NCBI RefSeq assembly: GCF_031181705.1
Contig: NZ_JAPSKN010000021.1
Span: forward strand, 1 to 40,789
Direction: 5' to 3'
Length of the DNA: 40,789 nt
Origin: Streptomyces sp.
GTDB lineage: Bacteria; Actinomycetota; Actinomycetes; Streptomycetales; Streptomycetaceae
Both the position numbers and the translations under genes were made by a program. The notes under the pieces were generated by a model. It saw only the letters and a program-made list of their open reading frames with translations. It was not told the DNA's origin and made no database searches. Positions 1-6,423 of the stretch are shown piece after piece (position 1 is the first letter of the stretch; every line of letters begins with the position of its first letter).

Positions 1-1
1 G

Positions 2-142
2 GGACCGGTGGCGCCGGGGGTGACGGCCGACGCGACCGACGCCCGTTTCCGGCACGGACTTCGCCGGGTTCCGGCCGACTTGTACGCCCGGGTGCGGGGG
101 TTGTTCGGGGTTTCGAAAGTTTTGCCCGGCGCGAGGCCGTGA
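2..142 (+). CDS. Possible 3' end of an upstream gene (partial)
   Basis: The frame from base 2 is open for 46 codons to a TGA and has high GC in third positions, as real genes here do. The end reads ..LYARVRGLFGVSKVLPGARP. No family is recognisable from so short a tail. Against it: two other frames are also fairly open, and a CGAAA-type operator-like site lies inside it. The gene could equally be absent and this could be upstream DNA of the LacI regulator. Confidence 0.3.
   Translation, partial: GPVAPGVTADATDARFRHGLRRVPADLYARVRGLFGVSKVLPGARP
114..124. promoter_or_regulatory. CGAAA-type operator-like site
   Basis: CGAAAGTTTTG differs by one base from CGAAAGTTTCG, the reverse complement of CGAAACTTTCG. 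I recall the latter as the kind of site used upstream of Streptomyces xylanase/cellulase genes by LacI-family regulators. It lies 110 bp before the next site of the same type. Binding is inferred from sequence only. Confidence 0.4.
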
Positions 143-176
143 ATTCATCTGTCTTCCCGCCGTCCTGCGCCGCACC

Positions 177-196
177 TACATTAGGAAGCGCTTTCT
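177..196 (+). promoter_or_regulatory. lacI-family gene promoter with autoregulatory operator
   Basis: TACATT (177-182) fits a -10 box. It is followed at once by AGGAAGCGCTTTCT (183-196), a palindrome with one mismatched pair around the central CG typical of LacI-family operators. The expected start point (about 189) falls in the middle of the palindrome, so the downstream LacI-family protein probably represses itself here. I found no good -35 box. Confidence 0.6.
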
Positions 197-233
197 GCCG
201 GGTCGGAGCCGAGCCGCGGCGGGCAGCGCTGGT

Positions 234-244
234 CGAAACTTTCC
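234..244. promoter_or_regulatory. Second CGAAA-type operator-like site
   Basis: CGAAACTTTCC matches CGAAACTTTCG at 10 of 11 positions. It lies between the presumed transcription start and the LacI-type start codon, in opposite orientation to the site at 114-124. The pair brackets the promoter, an arrangement that could allow looping. This is inference. Confidence 0.4.
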
Positions 245-279
245 ACGGCCCTCGGGCGGGCCGGAGAGGTGGGTTCCCG

Positions 280-1329
280 ATGGTGCGTACGGCGAGTGCG
301 AGCGCGGCGGCCGGTCCGACGCTGGCGGTCGTGGCCCGCGAGGCGGGGGTCTCGGTGCCGACCGCCTCGAAGGTGGTCAACGGCCGCGAGGACGTCGCGC
401 CCGAGACCCGTCGCCGCGTCACCGAGGCGCTGGACCGGCTCGGTTACGTGCGCAGACCCCGCTTCGACGCGACGAAGGCGCCCCGGCTCGTCGACCTGGT
501 CGTGCACTCACTGGAGAGCTCCTGGTCGGGCGCCGTGCTGCACGGGGCGGAGGAGGCGGCGCACGACGCGGGCCTGGAGGTCGTGGTGTCGGCGGCGCTG
601 ACCCGCTCCCGGGCCGGGCGCCCCGAGCGGGGCTGGCTGGACAAGCTGGTCGCGCGGGGCTCCTCCGGGGTGCTGTTCAACCTGGCCGAGCTGAGCGCCT
701 CTCAGTACGCCTGGCTGGAGCAGCACCGCATCCCGTTCGTGATGATCGACCCGGTGCAGGAGCCGCCGGAGGGTGTGGTGTCGGTGGGGGCGGCGAACTG
801 GCAGGGCGGTGTGACGGCGACCGGGCACCTGCTCTCGCTGGGGCACGAGCGGATCGCCGTGGTCGCGGGATCCCGGCGCACGATGTGCAGCAGCGCCCGG
901 GTCGCCGGCTACCGCTCGGCGCTCGCGTCGGCCGGGGTCCGGCAGCGCTCCGAGTACGTCCGGCACGCCGGGTTCGACGAGGGCCAGGCCCGGCGCCGCA
1001 TGCTGGAACTCCTCGACCTGCCCGAGCCGCCGACGGCCGTGTTCGTGTGCTCGGACCGGATGGCCCTCGGGGTCTACGAGGCCCTGACCGAACGGGGGTT
1101 GCGGGTCCCGGACGATGTGAGCGTGGTCGGCTTCGACGACCTGCCCGAGGCGCGCTGGGCCTCCCCGGCGCTGACCACGGTCCGCCAGCCGCTGTCGGAG
1201 ATGGCCGCGACGGCCCTGCGGTCGCTGCTGCGCATGATGGACGGACACCGCCCGGAGAGCACCCGGACGGAGCTGTCGACGCGCCTGGTGGAACGAGCGA
1301 GCACGGCAGCGCCCGGGACGCGGCGATAG
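280..1329 (+). CDS. LacI-family transcriptional regulator
   Basis: This 349-aa DNA-binding repressor has the usual LacI-family length. Residues about 12-57 form the helix-turn-helix and hinge (AREAGVSVPTASKVVNGRED, then a segment ending DRLGYV). The remainder is a periplasmic-binding-like sensor domain, with the family motifs VFVCSDRMALGVYEAL and VSVVGFDDLPEA before the C-terminus. I chose the ATG at 280 because GGAGAGG lies 9-16 bases upstream and the HTH begins just after it; a longer reading from 139 adds an unrelated low-complexity N-terminus. The effector is probably a sugar, as is usual in this family, but nothing here identifies it. Likely targets are its own promoter and possibly the ThuA-like gene, which has a similar CGAAA site. 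Confidence 0.93.
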   Translation: MVRTASASAAAGPTLAVVAREAGVSVPTASKVVNGREDVAPETRRRVTEALDRLGYVRRPRFDATKAPRLVDLVVHSLESSWSGAVLHGAEEAAHDAGLEVVVSAALTRSRAGRPERGWLDKLVARGSSGVLFNLAELSASQYAWLEQHRIPFVMIDPVQEPPEGVVSVGAANWQGGVTATGHLLSLGHERIAVVAGSRRTMCSSARVAGYRSALASAGVRQRSEYVRHAGFDEGQARRRMLELLDLPEPPTAVFVCSDRMALGVYEALTERGLRVPDDVSVVGFDDLPEARWASPALTTVRQPLSEMAATALRSLLRMMDGHRPESTRTELSTRLVERASTAAPGTRR

Positions 1330-1484
1330 GACCCCCTCCCCCGCAGCGCACGGCAGGCATCCTGACACGGGGGCGCCGAGAGCTCGCCGTACGCGGAATG
1401 CGCCTGCCGCCGCGAGGAGTTGGCAGGAAGGACAGGGCCGCCGCCGAAGCGGTGGCCGCGCTCGGCGGAAAGGACTGCCCGGTC

Positions 1485-1907
1485 ATGACGCGCGACTCGC
1501 GCACGATCACCAATCCGGCCACGCTCCACGACCCCACCCCGTTCGGATACAGCCACGCCGTCTCGGCCCCCGGCGAGACCGTGTTCATCGCCGGCCAGTA
1601 CGCCTCCGACGCCACCGGCGCGCCCGTGCCGGGGGACTTCGCGGCACAGGTGGACCTGGCCTTCGACCGGCTGCGGTCGGCGCTGGAGGGGGTGGGGCTG
1701 GGCTACGAACACGTCGTCCGGCTCGGCACGTTCGTCGTGGACCACGACCCCGGCAGGCTGGAGGTGCTCGGCAAGGCCCTGCACGCCCGCTTCGGCGACC
1801 GGCTCCCGGCACAGACCCTGAGCGGGGTAGCCGCGCTGGCCCTGCCGGGGATGCTGTTCGAGGTCGACGCGGTGGCGGTCCGCCCCACGGTGCCGGACGC
1901 CGACTGA
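1485..1907 (+). CDS. RidA/YjgF-family protein
   Basis: The 140-aa protein has the Rid fold signature: GETVFIAGQYASDATGAPV near residue 28, FDRLRSALEGVGLGYEHVVRLGTFVVD in the middle and LPGMLFEVDAVAV at the end. Classical RidA removes reactive enamine/imine intermediates made by PLP enzymes. The Arg that precedes the SCVEV-like strand in classical RidA is not visible; the segment reads PAQTLSGVAALALPG, as in non-canonical Rid subfamilies, so deaminase activity is uncertain. The ATG at 1485 follows GGAAAGGA with good spacing. It lies 155 bp after the LacI-type gene on the same strand. Confidence 0.85.
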   Translation: MTRDSRTITNPATLHDPTPFGYSHAVSAPGETVFIAGQYASDATGAPVPGDFAAQVDLAFDRLRSALEGVGLGYEHVVRLGTFVVDHDPGRLEVLGKALHARFGDRLPAQTLSGVAALALPGMLFEVDAVAVRPTVPDAD

Positions 1908-1919
1908 GCTCCGCCGCCG

Positions 1920-1934
1920 GCCCCGGCCCGGGGC
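1920..1934 (+). terminator. GC hairpin after the RidA-like gene
   Basis: GCCCCG and CGGGGC form a perfect 6-bp stem with a 3-nt loop, 13 bp past the stop codon and between two convergent genes. There is no T-run, which is common for actinobacterial terminators. Confidence 0.4.
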
Positions 1935-1944
1935 GGGTCGCCGG

Positions 1945-1976
1945 GGGACGGGCGTGGGACGGGCGGGGGACGGGCG
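1945..1976. repeat. Three tandem GGGACGGGCG units, 11-bp period
   Basis: The 10-mer GGGACGGGCG occurs at 1945, 1956 and 1967, each copy separated by one base. The tract lies between convergent genes. It could form a G-quadruplex or simply be a replication-slippage product. Confidence 0.6.
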
Positions 1977-2013
1977 GCATGCTCCGGCGGCCACCGGAGG
2001 CGGGGCGCGCTCC

Positions 2014-2667
2014 TCAGGGCAGGGGCAGTGCGGCCGCCCAGGAGACGCCGCCCAGCAGGTGCGCCCGGAAGGCGGGGTCCTCGTAGGCCTCCGGGGCGTG
2101 CCCCAGGGCCGTGTAGAAGACCCGGCCGCGGCCGTGGTCACGGCACCAGACCAGGGGGTGGTCCTCGCCCATGCCGCCGCCCTCGTAGGAGGACTCGTCG
2201 GCGGTGACCAGGACGCGGACCGTGCCGCGCGGGTTGGTGCGGAAGTCGTACCACTCGTCGGTGAAGTCCCAGACGGCGGGCAGGTGCCGGGTCGCCGGGT
2301 GGTCGTGGTCCTCGACGAGGGCCTGGCCGGGCTGGTGGCGCGGGTGCCGGTCGAACCAGGTGCCCAGCAGCTCGCCGTAGTACGGCCAGCCGTACTCCGT
2401 GCAGGCCGCCGCGTGCACGCCGACGAAGCCGCCGCCCGACTCCACGTACGCGGCGAGCCGCTCCCGCCCGGCCGGGGTGAGGATGTCGCCGCTGGTGGAG
2501 AGGAAGACGACGGCCGCGTAGCCGTCCAGGGGCTGTTCCAGGGCCGCCGGGTCCTCGGTGGCGTGGACCTCGAAGGCGCCGAGGGCGCGCAGGGCGGCGA
2601 CACCGGCCGGGATGGAGTCGTGCCGGTATCCGGTGGTGCGGGTGTGGACGAGCAGTCGTGGTGCCAT
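2014..2667 (-). CDS. ThuA-like domain protein
   Basis: This 217-aa protein matches the ThuA (trehalose-utilisation-like) family, which has a class-I glutamine-amidotransferase-like fold. Visible landmarks are HTRTTGYRHDSI near the N-terminus, AAVVFLSTSGDILT, a GGGFVGVHAA turn, the FDRHP and HPATRHLP segments, DEWYDF, and GRGRVFYTALGH near the end. The biochemical activity of this family is poorly defined; members often sit in sugar-metabolism clusters. Its mRNA looks leaderless. The CGAAAAGTTTCG site 65-76 bp upstream resembles the sites by the LacI-type gene, so shared control is plausible. Confidence 0.88.
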   Translation of the reverse strand: MAPRLLVHTRTTGYRHDSIPAGVAALRALGAFEVHATEDPAALEQPLDGYAAVVFLSTSGDILTPAGRERLAAYVESGGGFVGVHAAACTEYGWPYYGELLGTWFDRHPRHQPGQALVEDHDHPATRHLPAVWDFTDEWYDFRTNPRGTVRVLVTADESSYEGGGMGEDHPLVWCRDHGRGRVFYTALGHAPEAYEDPAFRAHLLGGVSWAAALPLP

Positions 2668-2675
2668 GGCATCCG

Positions 2676-2743
2676 AACCTAGAGGAGATCCGGGGGCGGC
2701 CGGGACGGTTCTCCGGCAGGTTCTCCGGCACCGAAAAGTTTCG
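2676..2743 (-). promoter_or_regulatory. Promoter and operator-like site of the ThuA-like gene
   Basis: On the minus strand, TAGGTT (2681-2676) lies 8 nt before the ATG, a leaderless arrangement. Upstream at 2732-2743 is CGAAAAGTTTCG, with CGAAA/TTTCG arms and a 2-bp centre, like the sites at 114 and 234. Between them is the 12-bp tandem duplication described separately. Confidence 0.5.
2707..2730. repeat. Perfect 12-bp tandem duplication
   Basis: GGTTCTCCGGCA occurs twice in immediate succession (2707-2718 and 2719-2730), upstream of the ThuA-like gene's -10 box. It could be a repeated activator site or a slippage duplication. Confidence 0.7.
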
Positions 2744-2754
2744 CCGCCCCGGCC

Positions 2755-3162
2755 TCACCCCTCTTCCATCACCCGCCTGAGCGCGGCGAGGTCGGCGGAC
2801 ACCGCCTCCGCGTCGCGGCGGAACTCCTCGTCGCTCATCCACGGCTGCCGGCGCAGCGTGAACACCACCTCGCAGCCGGGCCCGTCGGCGATCACCCGCA
2901 TCGGGTTGTGCACGGTGTGCCCCGAGGGCAACGTGACGTCGTGATCGAGCACGCCGAAGTCGTTCCTGGGCGTGAAGTCCACCACGATCCGCCCCATGGG
3001 CGACTCCCCCACCCACCGGCCGTCCACCAGGTGCAGGGAGCTCGCGAGACCGGGGGCCCAGGCGGGGACGTTGGCGGGGTCGCGGACGTAGTCGTAGACC
3101 TCGTTCAGCGGGCGGTCGACATGGACGCTCAGGTGCCTCGATGGCCGTGTCGTGGTCGTCAT
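2755..3162 (-). CDS. SRPBCC-family protein (START/polyketide-cyclase-like fold)
   Basis: The protein has 135 aa. The N-terminal strand RHLSVHVDRPLNEVYDYVRD followed by a PANVPAWAPGL helix is the typical start of an SRPBCC ligand-binding domain. DVTLPSGHTVHNPMRVIADG and CEVVFTLRRQP form later strands, and the C-terminal helix ends ADLAALRRVMEEG. Members bind hydrophobic ligands; this one's ligand is unknown. It diverges from the VOC gene across a mirror-symmetric promoter and would start from a leaderless transcript (TAGCGT, 7 nt, ATG). I infer it is co-regulated with the VOC protein. Confidence 0.85.
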   Translation of the reverse strand: MTTTTRPSRHLSVHVDRPLNEVYDYVRDPANVPAWAPGLASSLHLVDGRWVGESPMGRIVVDFTPRNDFGVLDHDVTLPSGHTVHNPMRVIADGPGCEVVFTLRRQPWMSDEEFRRDAEAVSADLAALRRVMEEG

Positions 3163-3275
3163 GGCGGCGACGCTACGGGGCCGCCGGGGCGGCGGTCTTG
3201 AACGGATCGGACAGGCGCGGGCCGGTGTCCGTTTCCTTCAAGACGGGCCGTCGCGGTCCTGCCTACGGTGGGCCC
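3163..3275. promoter_or_regulatory. Mirror-symmetric divergent promoter with 50-bp dyad
   Basis: Both directions carry TTCAAGAC, exactly 19 nt, a -10 box, then 6-7 nt to the ATG. To the right this is TTCAAGAC 3237-3244 with TACGGT 3264-3269; to the left, TTCAAGAC on the minus strand 3202-3195 with TAGCGT 3175-3170. A second inverted pair, CGGACA (3208-3213) and TGTCCG (3226-3231), has the same centre, 3219.5. Both transcripts look leaderless. Confidence 0.7.
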
Positions 3276-3680
3276 ATGACCGCACGATTCGATGCCATCG
3301 GCCTGGTCGTCTCCGACATGGCCGCCTCCGTCGCCTTCTACCGCCGGCTCGGGTTCGCCTTCCCGGAGGACGCCGGGCAGCGGCCGCACACCGAGGCCCG
3401 GCTGCCCGGCGGGCTGCGGCTGATGCTCGACACCGAGGAGACGGTCCGCTCCTTCCTGCCCGGGTGGCGGCCGCCGACGGGCGGGGGCCGGACCTCGCTG
3501 GCCCTGCGGTGCGACGGGCCGGACGAGGTGGACGCGCTGTACGCGGAGCTGACGGACGCCGGGTACCACGGCGAGCTCAAGCCCTGGGACGCCTTCTGGG
3601 GGCAGCGGTACGCCGTGGTGCTCGACCCGGACGGCAACGGGGTGGACCTGTTCGCCCCGCTAGCCGGTGCGGCGGAGTAG
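3276..3680 (+). CDS. VOC-family protein (glyoxalase/bleomycin-resistance fold)
   Basis: This 134-aa protein has the paired beta-alpha-beta-beta-beta layout of the vicinal oxygen chelate superfamily: [20 protein letters not shown] at the start, LRLMLDTEE, a [15 protein letters not shown] helix and [17 protein letters not shown] at the end. Members are metal-dependent lyases, dioxygenases or antibiotic-binding proteins; the substrate here cannot be told. The ATG at 3276 is set by the leaderless promoter; a longer frame from 3141 runs through the promoter and is not credible. Its last 21 bases overlap the end of the convergent AraC-type gene. Confidence 0.87.
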   Translation: MTARFDAIGLVVSDMAASVAFYRRLGFAFPEDAGQRPHTEARLPGGLRLMLDTEETVRSFLPGWRPPTGGGRTSLALRCDGPDEVDALYAELTDAGYHGELKPWDAFWGQRYAVVLDPDGNGVDLFAPLAGAAE

Positions 3681-4349
3681 TTCGCTCAGCGGCACGCCCG
3701 CCAGCTCCCGTACGTCGCGCGACAGATGAGCCTGGTCGGCGTAGCCGGCCCGGGCGGCCGTCTCCGCGAAGGGCGTGCCGGCCCGGGCCAGCGCGAGGGC
3801 GCGGCGCAGCCGCAGGATGCGGGCCAGGGTCTTGGGCCCGTAGCCGAAGGCGGCCAGGGAGCGCCGGTGCAACCGGCGTGCCCCGACGCCGAGTTCGTCG
3901 GCGGTGGCGGCGACCGGGCGGCCCGCGTCGAGGGCGGCGACGACCCGCCGCAGCAGCGGGTCAGGAGGCTCCGCGTCGGCCGCCCGGCGCAGCGCCAGTT
4001 CCTCCAGGCCGCTCACGGGGTCGGGGGCCGCCCGCACGCGGGCGGTCAGTCGCCGCACCTCGGAGGCCGGCCACAGGTCCGTGAGTTCCACCCGGCGGTC
4101 GCGCAGCTCGTGCGCGGGGACGCCGAGCAGCGCCGGGGCCGTGCCCGGGGGGAAGCGGATGCCCGACCAGGGGCCGCCCTCGCCGTCGGTGAGGTACGCC
4201 CGGGTGTCCGGTCCGGCGACCAGCAGCCGCCCGTCGTGCCACAGCAGGTCCATGCACCCGTCCGGCAGCACCCGAGCCGGCCCGGACCGCTCCGGGGTGT
4301 TGGTCCACAGGACCGCCCCGGCGAGCCGCGCCGCACGCTCCGCATACAC
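3660..4349 (-). CDS. AraC-family regulator with DUF6597-like N-terminal domain
   Basis: The 229-aa protein has an N-terminal half with [20 protein letters not shown] and [20 protein letters not shown], typical of the DUF6597-type domain that precedes HTH_18 in many actinobacterial regulators. The C-terminal AraC DNA-binding domain spans about residues 140-229 ([20 protein letters not shown], then [20 protein letters not shown]). I placed the start at the GTG at 4349 because TAGCCT lies 7 nt before it on the minus strand; an upstream start at 4400 adds 17 Arg-rich residues. It overlaps the VOC gene tail-to-tail by 21 bp. Such regulators often control an adjacent VOC or SRPBCC gene, so the symmetric promoter at 3163-3275 is a candidate target. 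Confidence 0.88.
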   Translation of the reverse strand: MYAERAARLAGAVLWTNTPERSGPARVLPDGCMDLLWHDGRLLVAGPDTRAYLTDGEGGPWSGIRFPPGTAPALLGVPAHELRDRRVELTDLWPASEVRRLTARVRAAPDPVSGLEELALRRAADAEPPDPLLRRVVAALDAGRPVAATADELGVGARRLHRRSLAAFGYGPKTLARILRLRRALALARAGTPFAETAARAGYADQAHLSRDVRELAGVPLSELLRRTG

Positions 4350-4485
4350 GGGTGCCAGGCTACGCCGCCGGTGTACGGGACGCCGGTCCGCGTGTCCCAC
4401 GCTCTACGAGGCGCACCGGGCCGGACGACAGGGACCTGGCCCACCCGGCACACGTCCGGGTCCGGTCCGGGTCCCGGCGACAGGC

Positions 4486-5421
4486 CTAGCCCACTCGCCC
4501 CCGGTACTCCGCCGGGCTCACCCCGTAGACCCGTTTGAACGCCGTGGACAGGGCGAACGCGCTGCCGTACCCCACCCGGCGGGCCACCGCGTCGAGCGTG
4601 TCGTCGCTCTCGCGCAGCCGGTCGGCGGCGAGGGCGAGGCGCCAGCCGGTGAGGTACGTCATCGGCGGTTCGCCGACCAGGCCGGTGAAGCGGCGGGCGA
4701 GGGCGGCCCGGGACACCCCCGCCTTGGCGGCGAGCTTGGCGACCGTCCACGGGTGGGCGGGATCGTCCTGGAGCAGGCGCAGCACCCCGCCGACGACCGG
4801 GTCGGCCAGCGCCCGGTACCAGGCCGGCGCCGCCGCCTGCGGTCGGGCGAACCAGGCCCGCAGCGCGGCGATGACCAGCAGGTCCAGCAGGCGGTCCAGG
4901 ACGACCTCCTGGCCGGGCTGGTCCCGCACGATCTCCTGGCACAGGTACGGCGTGAGCGGGCAGTCCCACTCCTCGGGCGTCAGCGTGAGGAGCGGCGGCA
5001 GGGCGTCCAGCAGCCGCCCGCCGATCTCGCCCCGCAGCGGATACGTGCCGATCAGCAGGACGGTCCCGCCGTCGAGCCGGTCGCCCCAGGTGCGCACGCC
5101 GAGGTCCATCGAGCCGTTGAGGGGCCGTCCGTCGGGGTGGCGGCACTCCTGGCCGGGCAGGATCAGCGCCTGCGGTGCCGTATCGGGGGCGTCGGCGCAG
5201 GTGTACGGGTCGGGGCCGCGGGCGATGGCCAGGTCGCCGGCGCGCAGCCGCGTGCGTGCCCCCCGGTCGGGCAGGACCCACGCCTCGCCGCGCACGACGA
5301 GCATCACGGTGAGCGGCGCCCGGTCCTCCACCCGTACCGCCCAGGGCGGGTCGAAGCACGCCCTGATCATGAACGCGCCCCGTGCCCGGGGGCCGTCGAG
5401 CAGGCCTGCGAGAGCGTCCAT
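4486..5421 (-). CDS. AraC-family regulator with cupin-like N-terminal domain
   Basis: The 311-aa regulator has an N-terminal cupin_6-type sensor over residues about 1-195, with FDPPWAVRVEDRAPLTVMLVV and WVLPDRGARTRLRAGDLAIARG as its first strands. The AraC HTH pair is at about 205-305 (VAKLAAKAGVSRAALARRFT and ARRVGYGSAFALSTAFKRVY, ending GVSPAEYRG). The ATG at 5421 is favoured by TACGCT 6 nt upstream on the minus strand; an upstream start at 5484 would lie in the promoter. It diverges from an NmrA-like gene, a common pairing in Streptomyces in which the regulator controls its neighbour. Confidence 0.9.
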   Translation of the reverse strand: MDALAGLLDGPRARGAFMIRACFDPPWAVRVEDRAPLTVMLVVRGEAWVLPDRGARTRLRAGDLAIARGPDPYTCADAPDTAPQALILPGQECRHPDGRPLNGSMDLGVRTWGDRLDGGTVLLIGTYPLRGEIGGRLLDALPPLLTLTPEEWDCPLTPYLCQEIVRDQPGQEVVLDRLLDLLVIAALRAWFARPQAAAPAWYRALADPVVGGVLRLLQDDPAHPWTVAKLAAKAGVSRAALARRFTGLVGEPPMTYLTGWRLALAADRLRESDDTLDAVARRVGYGSAFALSTAFKRVYGVSPAEYRGRVG

Positions 5422-5502
5422 ACGGCCAGCGTAGACGCGGCCGCATGGGAACGCGCCGTTCAGCGATGGTTCCGTCCGCCGCACGGCAGTTGACTCGACG
5501 GC

Positions 5503-6378
5503 ATGACGAACACGGCACGGAACACAGCGCGGGACGCGGCACAGAACACGGCAGGGAGCGCACGGGAGGTGACGCTGGTGGTGACGGGCGCCTCGGGCCG
5601 TACGGGCAGCCGGGTGGCGCGGGCCGCCGAGGCCGCCGGGCTGACCGTGCGGGCCGCGTCACGGGCGACGGGGTTCGACTGGTGGGACGCCTCGACCTGG
5701 GCGCAGGCCCTGCGCGGCGCCGACGCGGCCTACCTCGCCCTCCCCTCGGACGTCGGGGCGCCGGGCGCCGCGGAGGCGGTCGGGGCGCTCGCGCGGGAGG
5801 CGGTCGGACTCGGGGTGCGGCGGCTGGTGCTGCTGTCCGCGCGGGGCGAGGACCAGGCCCTGCCCACCGAGGAGGCGCTGCGCGCCTCGGGCGCGGACTG
5901 GACGGTGGTGCGGGCCGCGTGGTTCGCGCAGAACTTCAGCGAGGGCCCGCTGGCGGCGGAGCTGCGGGAGCGCGGCGAGCTGGTGTTCCCGGCCGGCGAG
6001 GTGCGCGAGCCGTTCGTCGACGTCCGGGACGTCGCGGACGTGGTGGTGACCGCGCTGACGGCCGCGGACCGGTACGTGGGCCGCACCCTCGCGCTGTCCG
6101 GCGGGCGGCTGCTGACCTTCGGCGAGGCGGTCGCGGAGATCGCCGCGGCGACCGGGCGGCCGCTGACCTACCGGACGGTCCCGACACGGGACTACGGGGA
6201 GTCTCTGGCCGCCTTCGGGGTGCCGCCGCTGGAGGCCGAGGCCCTGACGGGGATCTTCGGCACCCTCCTCGACGGCCGCAACTCCCACCTCTCGCACGGG
6301 GTGCGGGACGTACTGGGCCGGGCGCCCCGGGACTTTGCGGACTTCGTGCGGGAGGAGGCGGCGGCCGGCATCTGGTAG
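5503..6378 (+). CDS. NmrA-like NAD(P)-binding protein (atypical SDR)
   Basis: The 291-aa protein has a Rossmann strand-loop VTLVVTGASGRTGSRVARAA (residues about 23-42) with the TGASGxTG nucleotide-binding pattern of NmrA/SDR5-like proteins. Later it has VRRLVLLSARGED, WTVVRAAWFAQNFSEGPL and PFVDVRDVADVVVTALT, all typical of that group. Such proteins act as redox sensors or quinone/NADPH-linked reductases; the substrate is unknown. The first 22 residues are a Thr/Ala/Asn-rich tail, so a later start is possible, but the ATG at 5503 sits 7 nt after TTGACT in a leaderless-like layout. It diverges from the cupin-AraC regulator. Confidence 0.87.
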   Translation: MTNTARNTARDAAQNTAGSAREVTLVVTGASGRTGSRVARAAEAAGLTVRAASRATGFDWWDASTWAQALRGADAAYLALPSDVGAPGAAEAVGALAREAVGLGVRRLVLLSARGEDQALPTEEALRASGADWTVVRAAWFAQNFSEGPLAAELRERGELVFPAGEVREPFVDVRDVADVVVTALTAADRYVGRTLALSGGRLLTFGEAVAEIAAATGRPLTYRTVPTRDYGESLAAFGVPPLEAEALTGIFGTLLDGRNSHLSHGVRDVLGRAPRDFADFVREEAAAGIW

Positions 6379-6423
6379 GCGTGAGACCGGCCGGCACCTG
6401 GAAGACCCGAGACCGGCGGCCCG

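Noticed and set aside
885..1484. Long N-terminal extension of the RidA-like frame
   Set aside because: It overlaps the LacI-type gene in another frame; RidA proteins start where the ATG at 1485 with its ribosome site lies.
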